From positions 806,001 to 870,000 of the forward strand of contig NZ_MIGY01000001.1 in NCBI RefSeq assembly GCF_002940665.1: 64,000 nt of DNA. Direction: 5' to 3'. The stretch's first letter is position 1, and the number at the start of each line of letters is the position of its first letter. Below are positions 56,024 to 64,000 of the stretch, one piece after another. The notes below the pieces were generated by a model that searched no databases, was not told where the DNA came from, and saw only the letters and a list, made by a program, of their open reading frames with translations. The translations under genes and the position numbers were made by a program. The DNA is from Xanthomonas arboricola (GTDB lineage Bacteria > Pseudomonadota > Gammaproteobacteria > Xanthomonadales > Xanthomonadaceae).

Positions 56024-59000
56024 TCAGACTGCAGCGATCATGAGATGCGGCTGATTGCCGCGTTCGCTCCAGGACTGCATGTAGACCTCCTGCTCTGCGT
56101 CGCCTTGGGCCATCGCACCAATCAGTTGACTCAACTCCACCCCACCGACCAGGCTGTCTACTTGATCTGAGGTGAGTTCCATCCAATTCTGGTCGTACAG
56201 ACGGTCGACACGATTGGCAGCTTCCGTATACCAGTCCTTGAACGTCAAACTACCGGATTGGTCACTGAACGTTGCGACCATATCATCGCCAGTTCGGGTA
56301 AAGCTGAATTGATCGAAGCTCGCTTCGTTCAAATACAGCACGTCCTCACCATACGCATCAACATTGACGATCGTGTCGTGCCCCTGCCCGACTCTGTAGT
56401 AGTAGCTGTCGTCGCCGTCGCCACCAGCCAAGGTATCGTCACCATCCTCGCCATAAAGCTGGTCGCCACCATCTCCGCCGTACAAAGCGTCGTTACCGGC
56501 TCCGCCAAATAGCGAATCGTAGCCATCCAAGCCGCTCAACACATTGTCGTGCCCATTTCCAGACAGCATGTTGTCGAGCTCATTGCCGGTGCCGACAATG
56601 GCGTTGCCAAACATCAGTAGCGCTTCGAGGTTCTCTCCCAGCGTGAAGTCGATGCTGGCCGCCACCGTGTCGCCGCTGCGGCTGCGATGCTCCCCTGGTA
56701 CCAGCACGCCGAATGGCCCCGGTTCCATCCCCGAGAGCACAGTCGCATCGCTTCCGACATCCGCTGACACCCTCGCTGTATCGGCGCTCGCCCGGGCCCA
56801 GGAGGCAACCCCCTCGTCCCCTGTTTCGATCACCACATCGCCAACACTTTCGACGAAGTAAAGATCATCGCCGCCACCGCCTTGCATGCGGTCGTTTCCG
56901 GACCCACCGATGAGGGTATCGTTGCCCCAGGCGCCGATCAAGGTGTCATCGCCTGCGCCGCCGTCGATCCAGTCGGCCTGATAGGAGTAGGCATCAAATG
57001 CGGCAGCCAGCAAGACGTTGGCTCCCGTATTGCCCAGCAGGATGTTGGACTCTTCGTTGCCTGTTCCGTCAAGATCGGCAGTCCCGTCGAGGATGAGCTG
57101 TTGCAAATTGTTGCCCAAGGTGTAACTGACCTGGCTGCGAACAGTGTTGACGTCCATCGACCACGGATCGCTTGGATACCCATCGTCAACGACTACATCA
57201 CCACTCTCGTCCACCAAATAGGTGTCGCTGCCCTCGCCGCCATGCATCACGTCGGCACCGCTGCCACCATCCAGCAGATCACTGCCTTTTCCGCCTTCTA
57301 GAGTGTCGTTACCGGCGTTGCCGTACAGGCGGTCGTCACCGATCCCCCCCTGCAGCAGATCGTCGCCGTCGCCGCCCTGTCGTTCCACATCCGGAGACAC
57401 GGCATGCTGCTGTAGATAACTGCTGTCCCAACGTGTCCCATCCGCGAACAGCAGCGACTCGATGACGCCACTCCCTCTGCCGAAGAAGCCGTTCACGGTC
57501 AGAAGATCTTGCTCGGACAGCTGGACGATCAATCGGTCGCCCAGGCGCGTCAGTGAAACCGACTCTGGACTCACTCCCGCATTGAGGCGGATCTGGTCGG
57601 TGCCACCAGCGTCGATAATGGTGTGCTGGCTGTAGCCGCGACCAAACACATAGATATCATCGGCCTGGCCGCCGAATTGACGTACTTCTCCGCGACCAAG
57701 GTCGAACAGGGTCGAGGCGCTCTGCGCACCGTAGTAATCTCCGCCCGCATCCTGCACACCAATGATGTAGCCCGGTGCAGCCGGCTGGTCGGCGTAACGA
57801 TTGTTGTCGAACTCGATCGAGATCGGATCGAGCCCCGGTCCCAGTTGGGCCAGGATCTCCGCTGTTGTCCATAGCGTGCCATCGGCAAAGCGCAAGGCAT
57901 CGATCGCACCGGCACTGTCGCCGTCGAGGAAATGGCCAAGCACCACCAACCGGTCGCCCGCATTGCCTATGTCGATCACCAGTGCATCGCCCGCACGGGC
58001 TAGACGGACGCCCTCTGTACTCACAGCCGCGCTCAGTTCGATGACGTCGTAATCGCCGGTATCGCCCGATCCGTTGTGGATGAAGTCCACGCCCGATCCA
58101 ACGCCAAAACGGTAGACATCGTCGCCTGCACCGCCGACGAGCAGATCACTACCGCTGCCTCCATCGAGAACGTCGTTGCCGCCGCCTCCTTTGAGCGCAT
58201 CGTTGCCTGCGCCGCCGGACAGCACGTCGTCATATTCCAGCGCGAACACGTTGTCATTGCCTGCGCCACCATCAATCACTTCCGCACGCGCCCTGACAAC
58301 AATCAGATTGTCATCGCGATCGCTGCCTTGTAGTGACCTTGAAATGAGATCATCCACGGTCCAGACCGTGCCGTCTGCAAAACGTACAACGTTGATGCGC
58401 GGCCGCTGACCTTCGCCTAAGGCATCGAAAAACCTGATAATTGTGACGCTGTCGTCGGTGCCGTCGATCTGAAGCGTTAGGTCATCGCTCAGGTGGCTGT
58501 TACGCCTGACCACGATATCCGATGGCGCTACGGTAGCGTCGTATTCGATCGCCTCGAAATCCTCCAGCCCCGCTCCAGTCTCGAGAATCCGGTCAGTTCC
58601 GTGACCGCGACCGAACACATAGACATCGGACCCACCCTCGCCTACGAGCGAATCGTTCCCAGTGCCGCCTACAAGTCGGTCATCGTCCCTGCCACCGTGC
58701 AACGCGTCATCACCCTCTCCACCCAACATGACATCGTTACCGCTGTTGCCGTACATACGGTCGTCACCCGCGCCTCCCTCCATACGGTCCGCGCCGCCCG
58801 GCTCCCACCAGTACGGGGAATACTGGTTGTCGCCATACATCACGTCGTTGCCGTCGCCTCCCAAGATCCGGTCGTCGCCAAGCAGTCCCTCAATCAGGTC
58901 ATCGCCCCCCATGCCGTCGAGCAGATCGTGGCCGATCGAGCCATGGATGACATTGGCTCCCGCCCAGATCTGCGCGGACGACAGCACCGAACCATCGGAG

Positions 59001-62000
59001 AACAGCATCCTGGTGTTTGCAGCTGACGGACCGAAGAAGTCGTTGACTTCCAAGGTTTCTCCGGTTGCCAGAATGGTCAGTATCAACGTCTGTTGCATGC
59101 GCGCGAAACCGAGTTGCTGTACGTCGGAGATGTCGATCAGGCGCACCTCGCGGCCAGCATCCGGATCATCGGCAGTCACGATGTCGTTACCGTAGCCACG
59201 ACCGAATCGGTAGACGTTGTTGCCCGCTCCTCCGTTGAGCAGATCATTGCCGGCACCTCCATCGAGTTCGTCGTCGCCATCGTCACCGTCCAGGATGTCG
59301 TTGCCGCCACCGCCAAAAAGGAAATCGTTACCGGTACCGCCATTGAGCGAATCGTTGCCGTCCTGGCCGTCCAATGTATCGTTCCCGCCTTCGCCGTAGA
59401 GCTCATCTTCCTGATCGCTACCTTGCATCTGGTCAGCGGCTGCGGTACCGGTGTTGAGCAAACGCAAGGCCTCAGCCCGATCGACTACGGAGCCATCGCC
59501 AAAGACGATCCGGTGCCCCCCATTGTCGCGCGCAAGGAAGCCTTCTAGGCGAACCGATTGGTCCGTGCCGAATGCCATCACCAATGCACTACCACTGCGC
59601 CGGAATGTCGCCTGGGCCTTCGACAATCCCTTCAGCGCGATGGTGTCGCTCCCCGCCGACTGATCGTCCAAGCCACTCACCACATCGTGACCGTCGCCGG
59701 CCTTGATGAGGTAAGTATCGTTTCCTTCTGCGCCGATGAGGATGTCGTTGCCGGTTCCGCCATCGAGTTGGTCGTCTCCCCGGCCACCGTCGAGGTAGTC
59801 GTCGCCCGTATTGCCGTAGAGCTTGTCGTTGCCGGCGAAATTGCCAACCTGATCGTCGCCGTAAAGGCTGTCATTGCCTTCGCCGCCGACCAACTGATCG
59901 TTGCCGCCCAAGCCGAGAATCGTGTCATCTCCCAAACCGCCATCGATCGTATCGTTGCCTTGCTCGCTTTCCGGCGTATCGAAATCGTCGCCGACAATCA
60001 GGTCATAACCTGCGCCACCAACGATTACATCGGCACCAGCGCCACCCAGCAAGGTGTCGGCGTCATCGCCGCCATCGATGACATCATCGCCGCCTTGTCC
60101 ATTGATCCAGTCCATGCCAACACCGCCGCTGATGCGATCGGCGCCATGGAACTGCAGATCTAGCTGGCCCACCACGAAGTCACCGAAGATCGTGTCGTTG
60201 CCTGCATCGCCGGAAATGGTGTCGTTGCCGCCACCGCCCCAGATCTGATCCTGGCCGTCACCGCCATGCAAGCTGTCGTTCCCCTGGCGAGACGCGTCGA
60301 TCCCCACGGTATCGCCAAGGATGACATCGTCGTCCTGGCCGCCCCATATCTGGTCGCTACCGCCGTCGCCCCGCAACTCGTCATTGCCGGCACCGCCATC
60401 GATGATGTCGTCGCCGTCCGCGCGCGCTGCAGATGACAGATTGGCAAGCTCTTCGCCCGCAAGGACACCGTTGATCCGGTCCCCGAAGATCAGGTCGTCG
60501 CCGTCGTTGCCCAACAGGATGTCGTTGTCATGACCGCCGGAGATCACGTCGTTGCCGATGCCGCCGTCGACGATATCGTTGCCCTCGCCGCTCATGATCA
60601 GATCCGAACCGCCACCGCCATCGATGACGTCGCCACCATCGGCGAATAGTTCCGGATCGGGATAGAACGACGGCCCACCGTTCCGGATGGTGCCAACCAA
60701 CCCCAAAAAGACGTCTTCGTAGTAGGTGCGCGCATCTTCCGCATCACCGCTGCGCAGACCGACCATGAAACCCACGCCACTGGCCAACATCCTGTCGGTG
60801 GGCGGAGCACCGATCCAGCGGTCCAGATTACGCGCCGTCCTAGCCACTTCGACGATGAAATCGTTGCCATCGCCACCATTGATGACGTCGCTACCAGATC
60901 CGCCGTTGATGACGTCGATACCGCCGGCAGCGTCGATGACATCGTCGCCGAAACCCGTGTAGAACGCCTCTGCCTCTTCATTCCCTTGAAAGACGCCATT
61001 GACGTTGGCACCTTCTGGCGTCAGATCGCCATCCCACTTCGTGCCCGATGGTGGCAGAACACCTATCTCTCCGCCGAGAGAAATTCCTAATTGGCCGTTC
61101 TGCCACCGCTCGACATGGATCGTGTCGCCGCTAAGCAGATTGGTGATAATTAATCTATGGGCCGGATCCGCAATCATGGTCAATCGCAAGTTACCGGTGG
61201 AATCGGCCCACGTCGTCTCCGTCAGGCGGACACCTGCCGTCACTGCTACGTTGTCGACATACACAGCGCCATCGCCGCCGCTGTCGTAGATGCGGTCTGC
61301 ACTGACTAGAAGGGATTCGTTGGTAAGAAAACGGTATGTGTCGAATCCAGCGCCACCGTATAGGCGGTCATCGCCCGATCCGCCACTGATATCGTCGTCG
61401 CCGTTGCCGCCCAGGACCAGATCGTCGCCGCCGCCAACTGTGATGGTGTTGTTGCCGTGCAGAGCCACCACAACGTCCGAGCGAACGTCGAAATCGGAAC
61501 CGACGTAGCGCATGGCGGCGCCATCCTGAACGCCCCAGCGTGCACGCTCCAAAAGATTCGTATCGAGGGCAAGGTTTTGTGTTCTTGCAGAGACATATTG
61601 GCTGAGTGATTCGATGCCGACCTTCTTCTGGTCACCGAGTGCTTCCGCATCGAAACTGATGTAGCCGTCACTACGCGCCAGAACTTCGGTGAGCCGACCG
61701 GTGAATCCTCTTCCTGGCGATCTACCATCTGCTTGTTGATACATCCCGGCTAGCAGAACGTCTACCAAAGCGCCAGCCAAATTAATCTCTTTTTCAACAC
61801 CATTTTCATGGATCACAAATGAATTTTCAGCTCCACGCAAGTTCGTCGCAGCAATTTTCTTCAAGTCAGCCGCAATCAAATCGAGAGACCTCTCCCCCGC
61901 GAACTGCCGTTGCACGAGCAATTCAAGCAAAGTGCTATCATCACGACTTGTTGGAGCGATATTCTTGTAAGCGCCCTCGAATATTCTTGGCAGCAGCTCC

Positions 62001-62791
62001 TTGTAATCTCTTGAAGCCTGAAAGAATTCATCGGAATTCATGAAACCCGCAAGCAGTGTCATCGAATGCAGATTGACGGCCTTCAAGAAATCAGAAACGA
62101 TTCCACCGCCCCATCCAAAGAGATCTTCTGCCTGGGGATCTAATAGAAGCGGACTTCCATCATTTATCTTGAATGCATTGTCAGTTGCGTAGCTAAGCAC
62201 TTCTCCCGCAACCACGATCTGCTGCACATTGGCTTTCCGCGCGTTGTACTCAAGTTGATCGTAATCTCGGAATGACTGCGGAGTATTATACCCAGCAACT
62301 TCCAATATATTTTCGTATGCCTCGTACGTAAATGAAGCCGCTGACAACTCGAACGGCGCTTGATCGAAGACGATTGCCTTCTTATCGAAATAGACTGCCA
62401 TCAACGAAGCAAGGCCACCACCGAGAGAATGGCCGGTAAAACTGGTCTTGGCTGGGTCCACATTTTGCAGCTTAAGGACCTCCAGATAGAAGACGGTCGC
62501 CTCTAATGACTGAGAGATTGTCCCCAGGCCCGCTGGAATATTGCCCGACAGCCAGTCGTTCACCGTGGCTCCTTCTTCGTTGGTCGTTCCTGCATACGAA
62601 ATGACCACCTCACCGGTAGCTACGTTCCTGTAGGCCCGGGCCATGAAGCCTGTCACGGATACCGATTCGGCGATCTGGGTCCAACCATCCGGAAGCTGAA
62701 GCGTATTCAGCTCGGTTCTGACACTTGATTTAGCTCCATACACATTCGCCGCCAACAATGCATAATCAAGCTGTGCCTTGCTAAAATCCAT
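56024..62791 (-). CDS. Giant RTX protein with N-terminal lipase-like domain
   Basis: The protein is 2255 residues. Residues 1-290 are an alpha/beta-hydrolase of the lipase class 3/Mbeg1-like type, with nucleophile Ser122 in TGHSLGGGLASL and a likely catalytic His242 in NLHSMTLLAG. From about 446 to the end it is packed with RTX nonapeptides (GGxGxDxLx) that bind calcium. Five haemolysin-related modules of the form FADGTVW or FADGTLW lie near residues 1093, 1262, 1470, 1635 and 1780. There is no N-terminal signal peptide, so type I secretion is expected, but no hlyB or hlyD gene is in the window. The DNA of the lipase part is AT-richer than the RTX part. An AAGGA site precedes the ATG. Confidence 0.93.
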   Translation of the reverse strand: MDFSKAQLDYALLAANVYGAKSSVRTELNTLQLPDGWTQIAESVSVTGFMARAYRNVATGEVVISYAGTTNEEGATVNDWLSGNIPAGLGTISQSLEATVFYLEVLKLQNVDPAKTSFTGHSLGGGLASLMAVYFDKKAIVFDQAPFELSAASFTYEAYENILEVAGYNTPQSFRDYDQLEYNARKANVQQIVVAGEVLSYATDNAFKINDGSPLLLDPQAEDLFGWGGGIVSDFLKAVNLHSMTLLAGFMNSDEFFQASRDYKELLPRIFEGAYKNIAPTSRDDSTLLELLVQRQFAGERSLDLIAADLKKIAATNLRGAENSFVIHENGVEKEINLAGALVDVLLAGMYQQADGRSPGRGFTGRLTEVLARSDGYISFDAEALGDQKKVGIESLSQYVSARTQNLALDTNLLERARWGVQDGAAMRYVGSDFDVRSDVVVALHGNNTITVGGGDDLVLGGNGDDDISGGSGDDRLYGGAGFDTYRFLTNESLLVSADRIYDSGGDGAVYVDNVAVTAGVRLTETTWADSTGNLRLTMIADPAHRLIITNLLSGDTIHVERWQNGQLGISLGGEIGVLPPSGTKWDGDLTPEGANVNGVFQGNEEAEAFYTGFGDDVIDAAGGIDVINGGSGSDVINGGDGNDFIVEVARTARNLDRWIGAPPTDRMLASGVGFMVGLRSGDAEDARTYYEDVFLGLVGTIRNGGPSFYPDPELFADGGDVIDGGGGSDLIMSGEGNDIVDGGIGNDVISGGHDNDILLGNDGDDLIFGDRINGVLAGEELANLSSAARADGDDIIDGGAGNDELRGDGGSDQIWGGQDDDVILGDTVGIDASRQGNDSLHGGDGQDQIWGGGGNDTISGDAGNDTIFGDFVVGQLDLQFHGADRISGGVGMDWINGQGGDDVIDGGDDADTLLGGAGADVIVGGAGYDLIVGDDFDTPESEQGNDTIDGGLGDDTILGLGGNDQLVGGEGNDSLYGDDQVGNFAGNDKLYGNTGDDYLDGGRGDDQLDGGTGNDILIGAEGNDTYLIKAGDGHDVVSGLDDQSAGSDTIALKGLSKAQATFRRSGSALVMAFGTDQSVRLEGFLARDNGGHRIVFGDGSVVDRAEALRLLNTGTAAADQMQGSDQEDELYGEGGNDTLDGQDGNDSLNGGTGNDFLFGGGGNDILDGDDGDDELDGGAGNDLLNGGAGNNVYRFGRGYGNDIVTADDPDAGREVRLIDISDVQQLGFARMQQTLILTILATGETLEVNDFFGPSAANTRMLFSDGSVLSSAQIWAGANVIHGSIGHDLLDGMGGDDLIEGLLGDDRILGGDGNDVMYGDNQYSPYWWEPGGADRMEGGAGDDRMYGNSGNDVMLGGEGDDALHGGRDDDRLVGGTGNDSLVGEGGSDVYVFGRGHGTDRILETGAGLEDFEAIEYDATVAPSDIVVRRNSHLSDDLTLQIDGTDDSVTIIRFFDALGEGQRPRINVVRFADGTVWTVDDLISRSLQGSDRDDNLIVVRARAEVIDGGAGNDNVFALEYDDVLSGGAGNDALKGGGGNDVLDGGSGSDLLVGGAGDDVYRFGVGSGVDFIHNGSGDTGDYDVIELSAAVSTEGVRLARAGDALVIDIGNAGDRLVVLGHFLDGDSAGAIDALRFADGTLWTTAEILAQLGPGLDPISIEFDNNRYADQPAAPGYIIGVQDAGGDYYGAQSASTLFDLGRGEVRQFGGQADDIYVFGRGYSQHTIIDAGGTDQIRLNAGVSPESVSLTRLGDRLIVQLSEQDLLTVNGFFGRGSGVIESLLFADGTRWDSSYLQQHAVSPDVERQGGDGDDLLQGGIGDDRLYGNAGNDTLEGGKGSDLLDGGSGADVMHGGEGSDTYLVDESGDVVVDDGYPSDPWSMDVNTVRSQVSYTLGNNLQQLILDGTADLDGTGNEESNILLGNTGANVLLAAAFDAYSYQADWIDGGAGDDTLIGAWGNDTLIGGSGNDRMQGGGGDDLYFVESVGDVVIETGDEGVASWARASADTARVSADVGSDATVLSGMEPGPFGVLVPGEHRSRSGDTVAASIDFTLGENLEALLMFGNAIVGTGNELDNMLSGNGHDNVLSGLDGYDSLFGGAGNDALYGGDGGDQLYGEDGDDTLAGGDGDDSYYYRVGQGHDTIVNVDAYGEDVLYLNEASFDQFSFTRTGDDMVATFSDQSGSLTFKDWYTEAANRVDRLYDQNWMELTSDQVDSLVGGVELSQLIGAMAQGDAEQEVYMQSWSERGNQPHLMIAAV

Positions 62792-62820
62792 GGCATATCA
62801 TCCTTTTAATTTTTAGGTAT

Positions 62821-63426
62821 TTATTTACAAACCGCGTAATCGCGCTTCTTGTAAAAGTCGGAAATCAGTTTTGGAGGGCCGGAACTGGGCTGCCTTGTCA
62901 CATAAGCAATATCATCCCAAGACAGATAGGTCACAGGTTTGTTAGCATGACGAAAGCCCCAATTCCCGGTTCCCGACAGATTGATACCCATGCGCTCGAT
63001 AGGCGCTTCATGCTGATCAATCTTCTGCATCACACCCTTCCGCCAGCGATAGACATTGATCAGATAGGAACCCGGAGGCTTGCCGACACAAAACTTTTCA
63101 GCATCTTCATCAGCATACACAACCAGATAAGCGTCACCTTGGATAACATCGAAAGATCGCAGGCTAGTTGCTCCTTCCATACCGGCGTCCTTGGTTGACC
63201 AGTGCACGCCCAATGGCGCATAGCTGATTTCCTGATAAATAGGGGGCCCATCGCTCGTGTTCGGAAAACCGCTCTTCAGTGCTACCGAATACCGATCCAC
63301 ATCGATACGCTGCCCATCGCTAAGCCACACCTGCTCCTTCCAGCGCATTGTGTCTTTGTTGCTGCAACCGCTCAACAAGGCGGCCGACATCAGCCCGGCA
63401 ACCATCATCCACCTATACACCTTCAT
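62821..63426 (-). CDS. Uncharacterised lipoprotein next to the RTX lipase gene
   Basis: The 201-residue protein has a type II signal peptide with the lipobox LLSGC (Cys21). Asp is absent at +2 (Ser), which favours the outer membrane. The mature part shares with the next gene the words VYRWRKG, IDQHEAP, NLSG and YLSW. No known domain is recognised. It sits 29 bases upstream of the RTX gene in the same direction, with a GAGGTG ribosome site. Its base composition is AT-rich. An immunity or accessory role for the lipase is possible but unproven. Confidence 0.85.
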   Translation of the reverse strand: MKVYRWMMVAGLMSAALLSGCSNKDTMRWKEQVWLSDGQRIDVDRYSVALKSGFPNTSDGPPIYQEISYAPLGVHWSTKDAGMEGATSLRSFDVIQGDAYLVVYADEDAEKFCVGKPPGSYLINVYRWRKGVMQKIDQHEAPIERMGINLSGTGNWGFRHANKPVTYLSWDDIAYVTRQPSSGPPKLISDFYKKRDYAVCK

Positions 63427-63486
63427 CGCGTCGCACCTCGTTGATTAATTTTTTGAAATTGACCCGCACTCAGACCAGTCCAGCGA

Positions 63487-63529
63487 AAGTGCATTCACGC
63501 AATGCCCGATGCATTGCGTGAATGCACTT
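63487..63529. repeat. Perfect 19-bp inverted repeat between the paralogous genes
   Basis: Arms 63487-63505 and 63511-63529 are exact reverse complements around the loop CCGAT. It lies 42 bases past the stop of the partial gene and 60 bases before the lipoprotein start. The minus strand has no T run after it, so it is a strong hairpin of unclear role, possibly an attenuator or processing site. Confidence 0.9.
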
Positions 63530-63570
63530 CATTGGTTACAGCAGCCTGACCAAATCACTTCGCCCCCTCC

Positions 63571-64000
63571 TTAATTACAAGATAGGTTTGGTTTTCTAGC
63601 ATAGAATTCGGAGACCATGCTTGGCGGCTGGTCGTCAAATTGCCCGGTAAGGTCCGCAACTTCTTTCCATGACAAGTATTGCGCCCCCCCCGCCCAACCA
63701 TCCTTACGAAGGATCCAGTGCGCATTTCCGGAAAGATTCATCCGCATCTTATCTAGGGGGGCTTCATGCTGGTCGATCTCTTGCACTTTGCCATTGCGCC
63801 AGCGCAAGACATTCAGCAGAAAATCGCCTTTACTTCTTCCCATGCAGAACTTATCGCGACTTTTCCCGGCAGTTGTAACGAGATATGCATCGCTGCCAGC
63901 GATGTAAAAAGACTTTACTTGCGCTGCTCCTTCTTTCTCCCAGAACACTTGCAAAGGGTCGTATCTAAATTCTTGATGCCGGGTGACGATTGATGAAGAA
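63571..64000 (-). CDS. Paralogue of the adjacent lipoprotein (partial, runs off right edge)
   Basis: The frame is open through the right edge. The upstream codons continue the homology (HQEFRYDPLQVFWEKE against YQEISYAPLGVHWSTK of its neighbour), so the true start lies outside the window and the TTG at 63954 is internal. Shared words with the neighbour include SDAYLV, FCMG, LRWRNGK, IDQHEAP, NLSG and YLSW. The N-terminal lipobox cannot be checked. A tandem duplication with clear divergence is implied. Confidence 0.85.
   Translation of the reverse strand, partial: SSSIVTRHQEFRYDPLQVFWEKEGAAQVKSFYIAGSDAYLVTTAGKSRDKFCMGRSKGDFLLNVLRWRNGKVQEIDQHEAPLDKMRMNLSGNAHWILRKDGWAGGAQYLSWKEVADLTGQFDDQPPSMVSEFYARKPNLSCN

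Noticed and set aside
56024-56400. XVIPCD type IV secretion signal at the RTX C-terminus
   Set aside because: The conserved GLxRIDHV-type words and Gln-rich tail of that domain are not seen; the end looks like an RTX protein.

Overview
The window is a high-GC gammaproteobacterial chromosome segment that reads as Xanthomonas. Supporting signs are the sux sucrose-uptake locus (suxR, suxC, suxA, suxB), a leuC-leuD-methyltransferase-leuB order, TonB-dependent receptors used for carbohydrate uptake, and families of intergenic hairpin repeats. This genus call is recognition from sequence and gene order; no search was run.

Layout. 1-7.6 kb: the end of a threonine dehydratase gene and leuA run rightward, and leuC-leuD-methyltransferase-leuB run leftward. 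The two convergent ends are separated by 1.7 kb of tandem repeats. 7.7-14.8 kb: a LysR regulator divergent from leuC, a large two-component-propeller diguanylate cyclase, then a TetR regulator, a protein-isoaspartate methyltransferase-like protein and tolC. 15.0-20.0 kb: envelope lipopolysaccharide genes (waaA, an LpxL-type acyltransferase, an O-antigen ligase/polymerase, a glycosyltransferase, a zf-CHCC protein). 20.4-23.7 kb: a secreted GH92 alpha-mannosidase. 24.0-32.2 kb: C4-dicarboxylate metabolism and transport (maeB, dctA), an OprP-type porin and a hybrid histidine kinase. 32.5-37.5 kb: a Fur-box siderophore receptor, a repeat cluster, an aldo/keto reductase and a LuxR-type response regulator. 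37.7-43.7 kb: a TctDE-type two-component system with a binding protein but no permease, facing a porin and a CitMHS citrate transporter. 43.8-44.6 kb: a PhbB-type reductase whose catalytic Tyr and two cofactor-loop glycines are replaced. 45.0-52.2 kb: the sux locus, with two matching palindromes in the suxC-suxA gap. 52.6-55.9 kb: a DJ-1/PfpI protein, a QEGLA-motif protein and rsgA. 56.0-64 kb: a 2255-residue RTX protein with an N-terminal lipase-like domain, followed by two related small proteins, one a clear lipoprotein and one cut by the window edge. The lipase end and the small genes are visibly AT-richer than the rest.

How the genes work together. Leucine synthesis is split between two convergent units. 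The sux genes form a complete outer-membrane-to-cytoplasm sucrose route under one LacI regulator. The TctDE block and the dctA/porin/kinase block both look like organic-acid sensing plus porin plus transporter modules. The most interesting unexplained items are the hairpin repeat family, whose arm sequences differ between loci but remain complementary within each copy, the RTX lipase with paralogous small proteins that could be a toxin-immunity arrangement, and the altered PhbB active site.
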